Shown: one piece after another, positions 22,473 to 34,819 of the stretch
Layout of the letters: each line of letters opens with the position of its first letter
How positions within the stretch are numbered: the first letter of the stretch is position 1
Source of the DNA: Ambrosia x helenae
Lineage: Eukaryota; Streptophyta; Magnoliopsida; Asterales; Asteraceae
Assembly (NCBI GenBank): GCA_030844895.1
Contig: CM061232.1
Span: 82,044,555 to 82,108,554, forward strand
Direction: 5' to 3'
DNA length: 64,000 bases
Notes under the pieces: model-generated
What the model was told of the DNA's origin: nothing
Databases searched by the model: none
Seen by the model: only the letters and a program-made list of their open reading frames with translations
Translations under genes and position numbers: made by a program

Positions 22473-24332
22473 ATGTCTTCTTCACAAAAATCTGTTTCAA
22501 CATCAATGCCATCTACAACCTCTACCAGAAATACTGCCTTGCCACCTCCACCTGCACTTCCAAGAAGTTCTACTTCCCAAATCCCACCTACACCATTTGG
22601 ATCTACTCCTCCTATTTTTGTATCAAATGATGAATTACTTTCTATTTTTGCACTGATGAAAGATTCGATACATCAACAACAAGACACAAACTGGATGTTG
22701 ATAAGAGAGATACAAGCTCTTAAATCATCCTCGAGAAGGCCAAGTGAAGACATGGGGACACCATTGCAGCCGAGGGCGTTAGATTTTAATTATAGCATCT
22801 CTGGAGGGGTACATCAAGGAGATTTTATCCCCATGTGTGCTGGGTTCTCTACTCCAGAAACAACTACTACTCCCATGATGGCAACCACCAGGGATACAGG
22901 ATATACACCTGTGCCATCCCAAGGATATAACAATAACAGTAGCAATTTAAGTTCTAGTACTTTTACTGCTAATGATGTTGCTTCTTTGCAGGATACAGGA
23001 ATAAGCCTTCAGCTAGCAAGGGAGCTTCAGAAGATTAAGGATATGGTGTCGAGCGTGCCAGGGATAGTGCAACCCATCCTTAAGGTATCTTCAGCATGCC
23101 ATAGGGTGTCAAGATTTGCACCCCTCATATGTGATGCAAAGATTCCAAAATGGTTTCAAACTCCAAGTATGAAGCTTTATGATGGATCTACAGATCCTGA
23201 GGAGCATGTGGCTCAATATAGGGAAAGGATGGAAATAAATCCAATTCCTGCCAATATGATAGAAGCATGTTTATGCAAGGGATTTCGTTCAACCCTCACC
23301 GGTCCAGCCCTGAAATGGCTCCTAAGTGTTCCACCCTATTCTATTACTTATTTTGCACATTTAATTAACATGTTTAGTAATCAGTTTTCTTGTAGTCGAA
23401 CATTCAAACGTTTGACAAGTGATCTATACAGGGTGACTCAACCACAGGGGGAATAACTAAGAGAATTCATTACTAGGTTTGGAAAGGAAGCACTTGACAT
23501 CCCGAACCTGGATATCACAACGGCAGTACAGGCATTCAAGATGGGGCTGCAAAGAGATTCACCATTCTATCAAGAATTGGTGATGAATCCATGCAGGAAC
23601 TTGGATGAAGTCAGGAACAGAGCTTTAAGATTCATCCGACTTGAGGATGATAAGAAAATTCAAGAGAGGATAGAATCATCCTCAAAATATAAAAATCCCA
23701 ATCGAAAGTCCACTCCCACATTCGAACCATATAAGCATAAACCATATGCCATGCCAGATAATAAGAAGGTCAATGTGGTAGTGGACGACGATGAGGATGA
23801 CTGCCCTAAATTATCAGATTACTGTTTTTCTGTGGATGTAACAGAACTAATGTATGCCATGAAGGATCTAGGGGACAAAGCAAGATGCCCAAGGAAAGAG
23901 AATAAGGCAGGATGGAAGGACAAGTCTAAATGGTATGCCTTTCACGAAGATTTCGGCCATATCACTGAAGATTGTATCGCCTTAAGAAAGGAGATAGCAT
24001 ATCTCTTGAGTAAAGGTGAACTTAAAGATCTCCTGGGAAAAAAGAAATCAAGAGCTCAGGATGGCACCAACATCCCAGAAAGAGCAGCATCCCCACCTAA
24101 GGATGCTGGTATTATCAACTTCATTTCAAGAGGGTCAGACATTTGTGGAACCTTATACTCAGCTGCTAAAAGACATGCGAGGGAAACAAAGACTGAAAAA
24201 GGAGAAAGACCAACGAAGACGACCATCCTGACGACCTCTAAAGTGATCAGTTTCGAGGAGGAAGACCGAGAAAACATTCTTGATCCTCATCATGATGGTT
24301 TGGTTTTTACTTTGTTTGCAGGATCCTTGTAG
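22473..24332 (+). pseudogene. Element C gag
   Basis: Start ATG at 22473 (MSSSQKSVSTSMPSTTS). The Ser/Thr/Pro-rich head is followed by FVSNDELLSIFALMKD and the Gag core (ICDAKIPKWFQTPSMKLYDG, HVAQYRERMEINPIP, LTGPALKWLLSVPPYSIT). A TAA at 23454-23456 interrupts the frame where B and D continue. The second half (MGLQRDSPFYQELV) reaches a zinc finger AFHEDFGHITEDC whose first Cys is Tyr here (Cys in B and D). It ends at 24332, where C has lost about 17 bases compared with D just before the protease. Gag would coat element RNA in the cytoplasm; this copy cannot make a whole one. Confidence 0.87.
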
Positions 24333-27300
24333 ATGGAGGAAGTTCAGTGAATATCATCCAGCTTGAAGCTCTCAAAAGAATGAACATCCCGGAATCAGAA
24401 ATAGTTTCCAGATCATCAGTTTTGGTGAGCTTCAGTGGGGAAACTAAAAGTACAGTAGGGGACATCAAGCTACCAGTATATGTAGAAGGAGTGAACTCTA
24501 TCCAGAGATTCTGTATGATAGACTCCCTATCCCGCTACAATGTCATCCTGGGGAGACCCTGGATACATGACATGAAGACAGTCCCTTCAACATATCACCA
24601 GTGTATAAAGTTACCCACACCTTGGGGAGTCGTCAAAGTCAATAGTGATCAACAAGAAGCCAAGGACCGTTATACAACATCTATGAAGGCTTCATCATGA
24701 CAAGCATAACAATAACAGAAGGATGCACAGTGCCATCCTCAAGATGTCAAGGCACATCTTAAGTAGGTTGTAAAGGTTGTTTGCCTTGATAACAATAACA
24801 AAGATATCACTGTGCTAATTGGTAAGAATATCCCTCATGACATTGAACAATCACTAATCTCGTTTCTTAAATGCAGGATGTCTACTTTTGCGTGGAAACA
24901 TGAAGATATGACTGGCATCTCTAAGGATGTCATTACTCATAAACTTGGGATTGATAAGAATTTCAAGCCCATTCAGCAGAAAAGAAGGAAGTTTGCTCCG
25001 AAACGAAATGTCATCATACAAGAAGAAGTAGGTAGACTCCTTAAATCCAAGATGATAAAATTTCCAAGATGGCTTGCCAACGTGGTGGTGGTTCAAAAGA
25101 AGAATGGGAAGTGGAGAGTGTGTGTAGACTATACAGACCTAAATAAAGCCTGTTCTAAGGACCCATTCCCATTACCGCATATAGATTCAATGGTGGATGC
25201 TACAGCAGGCCACGAAATGCTGACATTCATGGATGCATCCTCAGGATTCCAACAAATTCAAATGGAACCAGATGATCAAGACGACACAGCATTCATGACC
25301 CCATCAGGTATATATAGTTATATAGCTATTGCATTTCGCTTAAAAAATGCAGGTGCAACCTACCAAAGGCTAGTGAATATGATGTTTATAGAAAATATTA
25401 GGGACACGATGGAGGTGTACATTGATGACATGGTGGTTAAGTCCAAAAAGGCAGAGAATCATCTTCAATATCTTAAGGAGGCATTTGACATCCTGGACGC
25501 CTATAATATGAAGTTGAACCCATCTAAATGTCATTTTGGAGTCGGTGCTGGAAATTTTTTGGGATATCTAGTTACCAAAGAGGGATAGAAGCCAACCCTG
25601 AACAAATAAAGGCCATCCTTGATCTCAAATCCCTAAAAAATATCAAGAATGTATAAAGGCTAACAAGCAGGATAGCAGCCTTAAACAGATTCATTTCGAA
25701 ATCCTGGCATAAATGTAAAGAATTCTATGATATCCCGAGGAAAAATAGTAAATTCGACGGGGACAGAAACACGAGGAAGCATTGAAGAAGCTGAAAGAGT
25801 ATCTAGCAGGGGCTCCACTCCTGATGAAGCATGAGGATGGAGAACCACTGAAGCTATATCTTGCAGTTTCTGGGAATGCTATAAGTGCAGTGTTGGTAAG
25901 AGACTTCGAGGGGGAACAACATCCTGTTTACTATGTAAGTAAAACTCTACTAGATGCTGAGACCAGGTATTCTCATCTCGAAAAACTTCTTATAGCTTTG
26001 ATAATGGCATCTACTAAGTTAAGGCATTACTTTGAAACACATAGTACTTAGAAAACCATATATGTCAGGTAGAATGGCTAAGTGGTCAGTAAAATTAAGT
26101 GCCTTTGACTTAGTATACGAGCCTAGAAATGCAATCAAATCTCAGGCTCTAGCAGATTTTGTGGCTGATTTCAGTAGGGACATCCTAAGTGAAGTAGAAT
26201 CTGAAGTACAACAATTAAACGAAAACTTAGCAAAATGGATTTTGTATACTAATGGTTCTTCAATTGCAAAAGGGTCAGGTTTAGGAATACTACTAAAATC
26301 GCCACAAGGAAACAAAATACCCCATTCTATTAGATGTGCATTTCAGACAACCAATAATGAGGCAGAATATGAAGCTCTCATTGCTGGTTTGCAACTTGCT
26401 AAAACCATGCATATTATTAATATAGAAGTATTTGTTGATTCTTTGTTGATTGCTTATCATTTTAATGGATCTTATGCAGTAAAGGGTCAAAAATTAGCTC
26501 TTTATCTTGAAAAAGTTAAAAATTTATCAACTTCTTTTGAAGAATTTTGACTAACACAGGTACCTAGGGAAGAAAATGCTAAAGCTGATGCCTTAGCAAA
26601 TCTGGGGTCCTCCCTTAATTTACCAGAAGGGTCCAAGATTCCCATAATCCACATTCTGAAACCAACAATTGAAGAGTGGCATCCTAAGGATAGCTAGGTA
26701 CATCCTAAAGATAACCAGGCACATCTTGAGGATATCATTGTATTAGCCACTCAGGCACAAGAAGATTCATCATGGATGACTCCCAAAATAAGATATTTAC
26801 AAGAAGATGTCATTCCTGATGAAGAAAACCCAAAGGCTTTCAGGATGAAGGTATGTAAATTTACAATTATGGACAATATTTTGTAAAGAAAATCTCTTGC
26901 AGGTCCATATTTGAGGTGCCTCAACAAGGATGAAGCAAACGAGGTGCTCAAGGACATCCACAAAGGAGACTGTCGAAATCATACAAGAGGAAGATCCCTC
27001 TACTCGAAGACTTTGAGGACGGGATAATATTGGCCTACTATGAAGAAGGATGCCTTGCTATATTCCTAAAAGTGTGATCCATGCCAAAGACATAGCAACA
27101 TCCTTCACCAACCTGCTGAACCGCTACATCCTATTATTTCACCATGGCCCTTCATGAAATGGGGAATGGACATAGTAGGAAAACTACCCAAAGCTCCTGG
27201 AGGAAAGGTATTCATGTTGGTAATGACAGACTACTTCTCAAAATGGATTGAAGCTGAGGCATTTGTACAAGTTAAAGATAAAGAGGTGGTCTCATTCATC

Positions 27301-28000
27301 AAAAGAAACATCCTAACAAGATTTGGAGTACCATCTGAGATTATTTGTGACAATGGCTCTCAATTCATAAGCAAAAGAACAACTGACTTTTATGAGAGTT
27401 GGGGAATCAAGATGGTGACTTCAACACCAGTCCATCCTCAAGTTAATGGACAAGCAGAATCTTCAAACAAGATCATCGTCAACAACTTGAAGAAGACGCT
27501 TGGGGAAATGAAAGGGAAATGGGCAAAAGAGCTTCCATTTGTACCCTGGGCTGATAGGACTACTTATAAGAATGCTACTTGTCTGACACCTTTCTCCTTG
27601 GTCTTTGGAACAGAAGCAATGCTGCCAACAGAGATGGTCATGCCTACAGCAAGGAAACATCCTCAGGATGCAACTACCAATTCTGAAGCAATACTACAGG
27701 ATTTGGAAACTGTGGATGAACCCAGGGATGCTGCTAAAGTAAGAATGGCAGCATACCAACAAAGACTTGCTAAAGCTTACAACAAGAATACCAGGATAAG
27801 AGGATTTCAAGAAGGAGACTTGGTATTAAGAAAAACTTTCCAAAATACAACAAAACCAAGCGATGGTAAGTTAGCTCCCAAGTGGGAAGGTCCATACTTG
27901 ATCGATTCTGAAGCCGGTAAAGGAGCGTATTGCTTATCAACAATGTAAGGAGAATTCTACCAAGGGCTTGGAATGCAATTCACTTAAAATACTACCATGC
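24330..28000 (+). pseudogene. Element C pol: protease, RT, two RNase H domains, integrase
   Basis: Protease begins with VDGGSSVNIIQLEAL (24331-) and runs to about 24690. RT spans 24880-25588 (VCVDYTDLNKA, FMDASSGFQQIQM, YIDD). Shifts follow, then RNase H 25782-26040 (LYLAVSGNAISAVL, PVYYVSKTL), archaeal-type RNase H 26230-26640 (LYTNGSSIAKGSGLG, NNEAEYEALIAGL), and integrase about 26900-27948 with D,D,E motifs (WGMDIVGKLPKAP, ICDNGSQF, NGQAESSNK) and the C-terminal GDLVLRK...KWEGPYLID. The finger region (26900-27100) has in-frame stops. In the second RNase H the first catalytic Asp reads Asn (YTNGSS). Stops and frameshifts throughout make it a pseudogene. Confidence 0.88.
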
Positions 28001-29126
28001 TTAGGGATGCATGTGACTAATCTCTCTGGAAGAGAAAACATGGTCCGAATCACAGGTGGGATGAAGGTGAACGTTGATAGAGATGAATCATCTCCATATG
28101 TAAATATTTATCCTTTATGTATTTTGATTGATTATATTTTTACTAAACATGGTCTAGAAATAGTCCATCCTGAGAATTTTGTAGTACCATCCTGAAGATG
28201 GAATGCTTAGAAGACTAGGGGGTTGGCCACCCTCTCCTCCGTTAAGGTGTCTGACACCTTCCTAAGGTTTAAAGGTTTTCACCTTTCACATTGGGTTAGC
28301 AACACTCGCCTGGAGCGCACGACGCCCATGTATATTCTCGGGATAGTGGGACCAGTCCATGTAAAAGTGGCTGACAATTTCATTATCTTTGAGATATACG
28401 ATGGAGCTTTTAAGGTTTAGACATTTTTCAATGTCTCTTTCTCGTATTTGGTCTAGTCGCCAGTTATTCCTAAAGGGCCTTGTCGCCAGTTATTCCTAAG
28501 GGCCTTGTCGCCAGTTATCCCCAAGATGTTACATATTGGTCTTGTCACCATGATTATTTCAAAGGGGTTTGATCACAGTTAAACCAAAGGCCTAAGTCGC
28601 CAGTATAATAACAAAGTTTTCCTTTACAGGATTTTATTAAGATTCAATTCTTTCTTATAAAGGATTATAGACTTAAAGTCTATACTGAAGATATTACACT
28701 AGGGACATCCTCAGGATAATCCTGACGATGAGAAGGACTTATGAAGAATGTGGCAAAATTAGGAGAATTACTCAACAAAGAAGATACAAAAGGTATTATT
28801 TTTTATCATTCCTTTAAACCACTAAGTGTTTGCTAATGTTTGCAGAATGTCAAAGGAAATAAAGAACACAAAGATGTCAAAAGTTGTTGATATATTATTC
28901 ATAAAAAGATAATACCAACCCCTCTCTTCGTCCAAAACTAGGACCCATCCACCAGGGGTCAGCATTTTAAAGTCAAGATTGAAAGAGAATTTGGGACTTC
29001 GTCTTGAAAATCAAGATCCCTCCACCCCAAAGACTTTCATTGTTCATACAGACATAAAAAGAAAATGTTTAGAATCGTTAACAAACCAACCAAATATTAT
29101 AAAAAGTGGGCTCTGGCCTAATTATC
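28001..29126. other. Spacer of C between pol and the antisense gene
   Basis: No gene recognised. It matches the reverse complement of the B spacer, including the block near 28940-28965 (ACCCATCCACCAGGGGTC) and the GTCGCCAGTTATTCC repeats. The small plus-strand frames have no family resemblance. Confidence 0.6.
28451..28605. repeat. Short tandem repeats (CCTTGTCGCCAGTTATTCCTAAGGG)
   Basis: Three close copies of a roughly 25-base unit followed by more diverged ones. A reverse-complement relative lies at 17290-17432 in element B. Confidence 0.8.
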
Positions 29127-31554
29127 TCATCCTTCATGTTGGGTCTGCTGACCTGGAGAAGAACAGATGATTGGAAAGCCAAAATATGCTAATAGTTGAT
29201 CCTCTCAATAAACAGTCCTTACAACATACTTCTCCCAAAAGACTGCTGACTCTAACAACTGTTATATCCAAACAACTGCTATGACAACTGCTGATACAAA
29301 GGACTGCTGAATAAACACTGATGAAGAACAACTGCTGACCAAAGGTCTGATGAAGAACAACTGCTGATCCAAGTACTGAAGACTAAAGCACTGCTGGAGC
29401 CAACAACACTTAGGCTCCAGCAGAGGATACAAGACCATCAGAGTTTTCCTACAACAGTAGTTTACCTTCAGTGTTTTCAATGTAACAGTAGTTTGTAATA
29501 GGCAGATGTTTTATGTTTGTTATTTTGTTAGAGGTCACTGTCTTAGGTGACGTCAGCCTAGGTCATCAGTGGTTTAGGTTTGTCTATAAATAGAACAGTG
29601 CTTGTACTGTTCTATTGCATCACACACACAAACATTCTCTCAGACAAACAATCACTGTGTGATCAGGCTGGGGGGAGTACTTGTATGATTGTAATCTTTT
29701 AGATAAATGAAAGCATTCGATCAGAAAACAATTACTCTCGTGTTTTGATTAACAGTTTATTATTCCGCTGCACTTTCCATTCCTTATTCATTTCACTCTT
29801 ATCATTTTAGTTAAATATAATCAAAACAATCAAACTCAGATCCTAACACTTCATTGCCCACCGGTTCATCAACCTGAAACTCCTTGGCCACACCAGCATC
29901 CGTCACCTCAGCCTCTGTCACCTCAACCGCTTTACCAGCATCCTGAGGAACGACAGTAGGGATGGACTCGGACGCCACTTCCCTTCCACCCAGACTAAGG
30001 ATCTTCTCTTGCCAAGCTTCAACATCCTAGTCTTCCATCTTAAAGTTGGGATCCTTGGGTTGCAGTTCCATCCTCACCCTAGCTTGAAAAACAGAGATGG
30101 TGGCAGTTCCATCTCCTTTTGGTGGTCCCTCATGCTTTTGACTTGAGCAGCCTTCACAACCTTCAGCTCAGTCTCCACCTTGCCTACTTTCTTCTCAAGC
30201 TGTTTGGCCTTATCAAGGGCATATTTCTTCGCATCCTCAAGCTTGACCTTAGTATCAGCAAACTCTTTGTTCATGTCATCCAGGGACTTCATCAAGTACT
30301 CATGCCCCTGCATAAATGAAGAAGTCGGGTAAGCATTCGAACCTTATGCTAATAACAATCATAACCATCCTCAGGATGAACAACGTACCTGAAGAACAAA
30401 CTGAGAGACTTTGCCTAGGATGGTATCACAACTGAGACCCTCGAAAGGAGAAGTCTCTTGAGTAGAAGTACTGGAAGTCTTCCTCTTCTTAGAAGAAGCT
30501 GCAGCTTTGGCCTTAGGGGCAGGAGGAGGACTTGTCATCCTGGAGCTGGATGGAGAAGTTATCTTTGGGGCCTTGATATCTTGACTGTCAATCTCATCAA
30601 GATCAAAGTAATCAGGCTTCTTTGCTGATACAAGAAGACATACACAGGTTAACACAAGAGTCAGGAATAAGCATATCCTCAAGATATGACAAAACTCACC
30701 AGACATCTCGGTAGCACGACTTGTAGAAAAGCTTTCTTCTACTCCAAAAGTCCTTGCTGAAGCGGGTAGATCTAGTACTGCCTTGCGTCTGATAAAAGCA
30801 TCATCCAGGGGAGGAACAAGTTTTGCAAAACAAGCACCTGCAAAACAAAGATGATTTAGAATACTACTAACATCCTCAGGATGTGACTATCTTGTTTATA
30901 TCTGACATATTTACCACTTTTTAACCAGGACATGGGAATTTCATCCCCATAAGGAATGGAATCCCTTCTTACGAAAAAGAACTTTGACTTCCAGGGTCTA
31001 TCAGATCTCATAACGTTATGCAGCAAAGGAGGTTCTTTATCAATAAGTTGAAGAACATAACGGTTTGACCCATGTGTCCTTAACTTATATATGTATGAAA
31101 GGTCACCTATTTGAAGATGAATGCCGTGAGTCTAAATGATCTTGTCACAGACTATTAAGATCCTCCAGATCTCAGGCATAGCTTGGGCAAAAGGCATCCC
31201 TGTTGCATCAAAGAATTCTTTGATGAAATCTGGGAATGGATATTTAAGGCCAAGTTGGAATGGCAAAAAGAAAAAGCAAACCCAGATAGAAGAGGCAAAG
31301 TCAGACTTTGCATTCAGATCAAAAGGCCGAATGACGGCAGAATCTAGAAAAGCACCTGATTTCTTAAGGGCTTGAATATCTTTATCATAAAAAGTACAAA
31401 TCTCTTGATCAGGATATTTGATCAAGTTTTGGGGTGTGAAATCCTTAGGGACTCCTACACTACCAAGAGCCCTTGTTAATTTCTTACTGATTTTAAAAAT
31501 TGATTTGGGAGACCTTTTTGCAGGAATAAGAAAAAGAAAACGAGAAAGAAGCAA
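29127..31554 (-). pseudogene. Antisense spliced gene of element C (four exons)
   Basis: Homolog of the gene at 14824-16545. Exons: about 31491-30915 (open upstream to 31554), 30837-30700, 30624-30389, and 30307-29849 continuing across the solo LTR to a TGA at 29129-29127. Introns 30914-30838, 30699-30625 and 30388-30308 are all GT-AG, 75-81 bases, at the same positions and phases as in B. Exon 1 encodes GSVGVPKDFTPQNLI, PDQEICTFYDKDIQALK, LGLKYPFPDFIKEFF and FAQAMPEIWRIL; exon 3 the SSSRMTSPPPAP linker; exon 4 a strong coiled coil (MKSLDDMNKEFADTKVKLED). Lesions: the ATG aligned with B reads ATC, a TAG near 31135, a shift and TGA near 30074. Several stops in B are sense codons here and the reverse. 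Confidence 0.72.
29132..29853 (+). mobile_element. Copia solo LTR with CTTCA target duplication
   Basis: A single LTR, 29137-29848 (712 bp, TGTTGGGTCTGCTGACC...CAGATCCTAACA), flanked by CTTCA on both sides (29132-29136 and 29849-29853), with no primer site or polypurine tract. It is the same family as 412-1124. Such solo LTRs form by recombination between the two LTRs of a full insertion. The target is the last codons of the antisense gene in C: removing LTR and one CTTCA restores the alignment with B. It keeps the TGACGTCA site (29548-29555) and TATA box (near 29584). Confidence 0.95.
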
Positions 31555-31766
31555 AGTAGTTACCTTTTTTAAATAATCTCAGTTGATTATAAAGAAGGAA
31601 GAAAAGCCTAGATATAGGCGGCAGGATATGATGAGGCGTAACGGTCATCACGAACAATTAGCCTAAAAGATAGCCGTTAGGGTCTTGGAACATGGAAAAG
31701 ATGAACCCATTAATTGGAAAAATACTTTTACCATTAAAATAACGGTAATATATTTTTAGGGACAAT

Positions 31767-32746
31767 TGTTGAGGGTGAAAATCCTCAGGATTATTTTACC
31801 TCACATCCCTGATATAGCATCCTCAGGATGCTGAAAGATTCAACTGACATCCGGATGTAACGGGACTTCAGCATGTGGACATCCTGAGAATGGATTAACA
31901 TATTATCTTTCCTATATGTGATTGCAGGTACAGTTAAGTTATATTATGGATTCCTATATGCTCTCCAACGTCTATATTACAACTCTCAGTCAAAGAAGTC
32001 AAGGATCAAAGAGTATCTCATGCAAGCCATAGTCCAAGATTAAAGATGGAGTCAAAGTTGAAACCGATATAGATTTAATATCAACGAAAGATAAGGAAAC
32101 AATTGGAACATCATAAACCTGACTTGAAACTGCCATCCAAGAACTATATTCTATTGAAGACCTCCAACGTTCACCTGAAACATTTTCTACCAATATTAAA
32201 GGAGCTTAACTATTTAGCGCAAATGGTGGGGGTTCTTTGTTTATTTCATGTACTATATAAATGGGGGTATTGGACGAGAATAGGACACACTGCTTACACT
32301 ATGGCTACACACATACACTTAGATGATTAGAAACACTCACACAATCATTGTAATGTTAGTACACTCATCCATTTGCTCATCCAAAGTTGTATCTTTTTAC
32401 CAAATTAATACTAACAAACAAGGCAGGGCCTAGTCTCCTCCCGAGGTTTTATGTCGATGATCTTCAACTGATCAAGGGCTTTCCTCATAGATCAAGTGTT
32501 GTTCTTTGTATTTACTAATTTATTCATTCATTACAAACAGTTCCATCCTGAGGATATAACTGCCCATCTCAAAGCTAACCTAAGCCATCCCGAGCATAGT
32601 TGTCATATTTTTACTTCTTTAGCATCCTGATAAACCATTTTCAGAATATAACTCTTTAATATATTTTCACACATATTGAACTCTAACTCACTATTACTAA
32701 TTTGGAATACAAAAGTATTTCTACTCGGTAATTTTTTACCAAAACA
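31767..32746 (+). mobile_element. Element C 3' LTR (980 bp)
   Basis: It begins TGTTGAGGGTGAAAATCCTCAGG, preceded by TTTTTAGGGACAAT (polypurine tract), and ends TTACCAAAACA followed by the GAAAC duplication. A TATA box (CTATATAAATGGG) lies near 32255. It differs from the 5' LTR at several percent of positions by eye, so the insertion is not recent. Confidence 0.92.
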
Positions 32747-32751
32747 GAAAC

Positions 32752-34724
32752 TATCTTAGTTTCTCGGATGTTCATCCTTTTGAGAGCCTCCAGTTGTATT
32801 ATATTAATGAGCTTCCTCAATCTACTAGTATCCTGCGAACAAAATGGTTATCAATATATAATGTAATCACCAAACCATCATGATGAGGATCTAGGATGTT
32901 TTCTCGATCATCTTCTTCGAAGCTGATCACTCTTGAATTTGTCAGCATAGTGGTCTTTGTACGTCTTTCTCCTTTCTCGAATTTAGGTTCCCTTGCATGC
33001 CTTTTTGCTGCTGAGTAGGATGTACCACATATGTCCGAACCACCTGAGATAAAAATTGATAATACCAGGATCCTTAGGTGAAGATGCTGCTCTTTTTGGG
33101 ATGCCATTGCTATCCTGAACCTTAGGCTTCTTTTTGCCAATGAGATCCTTAAGATGGCCCTTACTTAGAAGATATGCTATTTCCTTTCTCAAGGCAATGC
33201 AATCCTCGATAATGTGCCCAAAATCTTCATGGAAAGCACACCATTTGGATTTGTCTTTCCATCCTGACTTGTTTTCTTTTTTTGGCCATCTTGCTTTCTC
33301 TCCAAGATCCTTCATAGCATACATGAAACCTGTTACATCCACAGAAAAAAATAATCTGAAAGTTTAGGACAATCCTCATCATCGTCATCCTCAACAACAT
33401 TGACCTTTTTGTTATTTGTTTTAGCATATGGTCTATGCTTATAAGGTTCATATGTGGGAGTGGATTTTCGATTAGGATTGTTGTATCTTGAGGATGCTTC
33501 TATCCTCTCCTATATCTTCTTGTAATCTTCATAACGGATGAATCTTAAAGCTCTGTTTCGAACTTCATCAAGATTCCTACAAGGATTTACCACCAATTCT
33601 TGATAAAAAGGTGAATCTTTTTGTAGTCACATCTTGATGGCCTGCACTGCTGTTGTGACATCTAAGTTTGGGATGTCAAGTGCTTCTTTCCCAAACCATG
33701 TAATAAACTCCCTTAAGGATTCTCCCTGTGGCTGTGTTACCCTGTACAAATCACTTGTCAAACGTTCAAATGTTCGACAACATGAGAATTGATTATTAAA
33801 CATATTAAGTAAATGAGCAAAGGAAGTAATAGAGTAGGGTGGAACACTTAGCAACCATTTTAAGGTTGGGCTAGTGAGGGTGGAACCAAATCCTTTGCAT
33901 AAGCATGCTTCCTTAAGATGGGCTGGAATGGGATTTATTTCCATCCTCTCCCTGTATTATGCTACATGCTCTTAAGGATCTGAGGATCCATCATAAAGCT
34001 TCATGCTTGGAGTCTGAAATCTCTTCGGGATCTCTGCATCACATATTGGAGGTGCAAAACGAGACACCCTGTGACATGCTGAGGATACTTTAGAGATAGG
34101 TTGTACTATCCTTGGCATACTAGATACCATATCCTTGATCTTTTGAAGCTCTCTTACCAATTGTGGGCTTACACCAGTATCCTGCAAAGAATCAATATCG
34201 TTAGTAGCAAAAGTAGTAGAACATAAATTGTTACTGTTGTTATATCCTCATGATGGTTCAATGGCGTATCCTGGATCCCTGGTTGTAGCCATCCTCAGTA
34301 TTGTAGTAGTCTCAGGAGTAGACAATCCAGTGTTCATAGGAATGAAATCTCCTTGATGAATGCCCCCATAGATGTTGGAATTGAAATCCAAAACTCTGGG
34401 CTGTAGTGGTGTTTATACATGTTCAACTGGTCTCTTTGAGGATGTTTTGAGAGATTGAATTTCTCTCATCTGCATTTGGTTGGTATCCTGCTTCTTCTTC
34501 ATTTGGTCCTTTACCATTGCAAACATGGAAAGGAGCTCATCGTTTGATACAAAAATAGGAGAAGTAGATCCAGATGTTCCCATCCCAGATCTAGGAGTGT
34601 TTTCAGGAGCATTTCGGGTAACCTGTTCAAAACTTTTAGGATGAGTAGGGGGTGGTAATGTCACATTTTTTGCAGAGGTTGAGGATGGGATGGATGAAGA
34701 CACAGATTTTGGGTTTGAGGCCAT
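32752..34724 (-). pseudogene. Element B gag and start of protease
   Basis: ATG at 34724-34722 (MASNPKSVSSSIPSSTS). The frame passes FVSNDELLSMFAMVKD, the Gag core (33944-33627: LKEACLCKGFGSTL, YRVTQPQGESLREF), and the finger segment WCAFHEDFGHIIEDC near 33210. It reaches the protease start (RRILVD near 32820; LEALKRMNI) and is cut by element C at 32751. The protease continues left of C at 21393. Stops and shifts occur between 34410 and 34190, near 33600 and near 33350. The finger is a C-x2-H-x4-H-x4-C variant, as in other Tat-lineage Gags. Confidence 0.87.
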
Positions 34725-34799
34725 AGTTGTCAAGATTTTTGAAATGATTTGATTAAGAATGAATTTTTACAAAGTTTTTGTTAAAAATAACACCACTTG

Positions 34800-34819
34800 C
34801 CCTGCGGTGGGCATCAAAT
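34800..34819 (-). other. Primer binding site of element B (degenerate)
   Basis: On the minus strand TTTGATGCCCACCGCAGGGC follows the LTR. D has TGGCGCCCACCGTGGGGC at the equivalent place. The differences are consistent with C-to-T type decay. Confidence 0.75.

Larger units (their letters stand above)
21399..32746 (+). mobile_element. Element C: Tat/Retand-like element inserted in B
   Basis: Plus-strand element with LTRs at 21399-22375 and 31767-32746, flanked by GAAAC (21394-21398 and 32747-32751). Left and right flanks join into the protease frame of element B, so C entered B. It contains a primer site, gag, protease, RT, RNase H, archaeal-type RNase H, integrase, a repeat spacer and the antisense spliced gene. 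A copia solo LTR sits at 29137-29848. Without that LTR and its duplication the element is about 10.6 kb. Confidence 0.93.

Noticed and set aside
22940..22995. Intron in gag of the Retand-like elements suggested by TTGCAG
   Set aside because: The reading frame runs through this site in C and in D, so no intron is needed.
28451..28605. CRISPR-like array
   Set aside because: Plant nuclear sequence; the repeats are degenerate tandem units without unique spacers of constant length.
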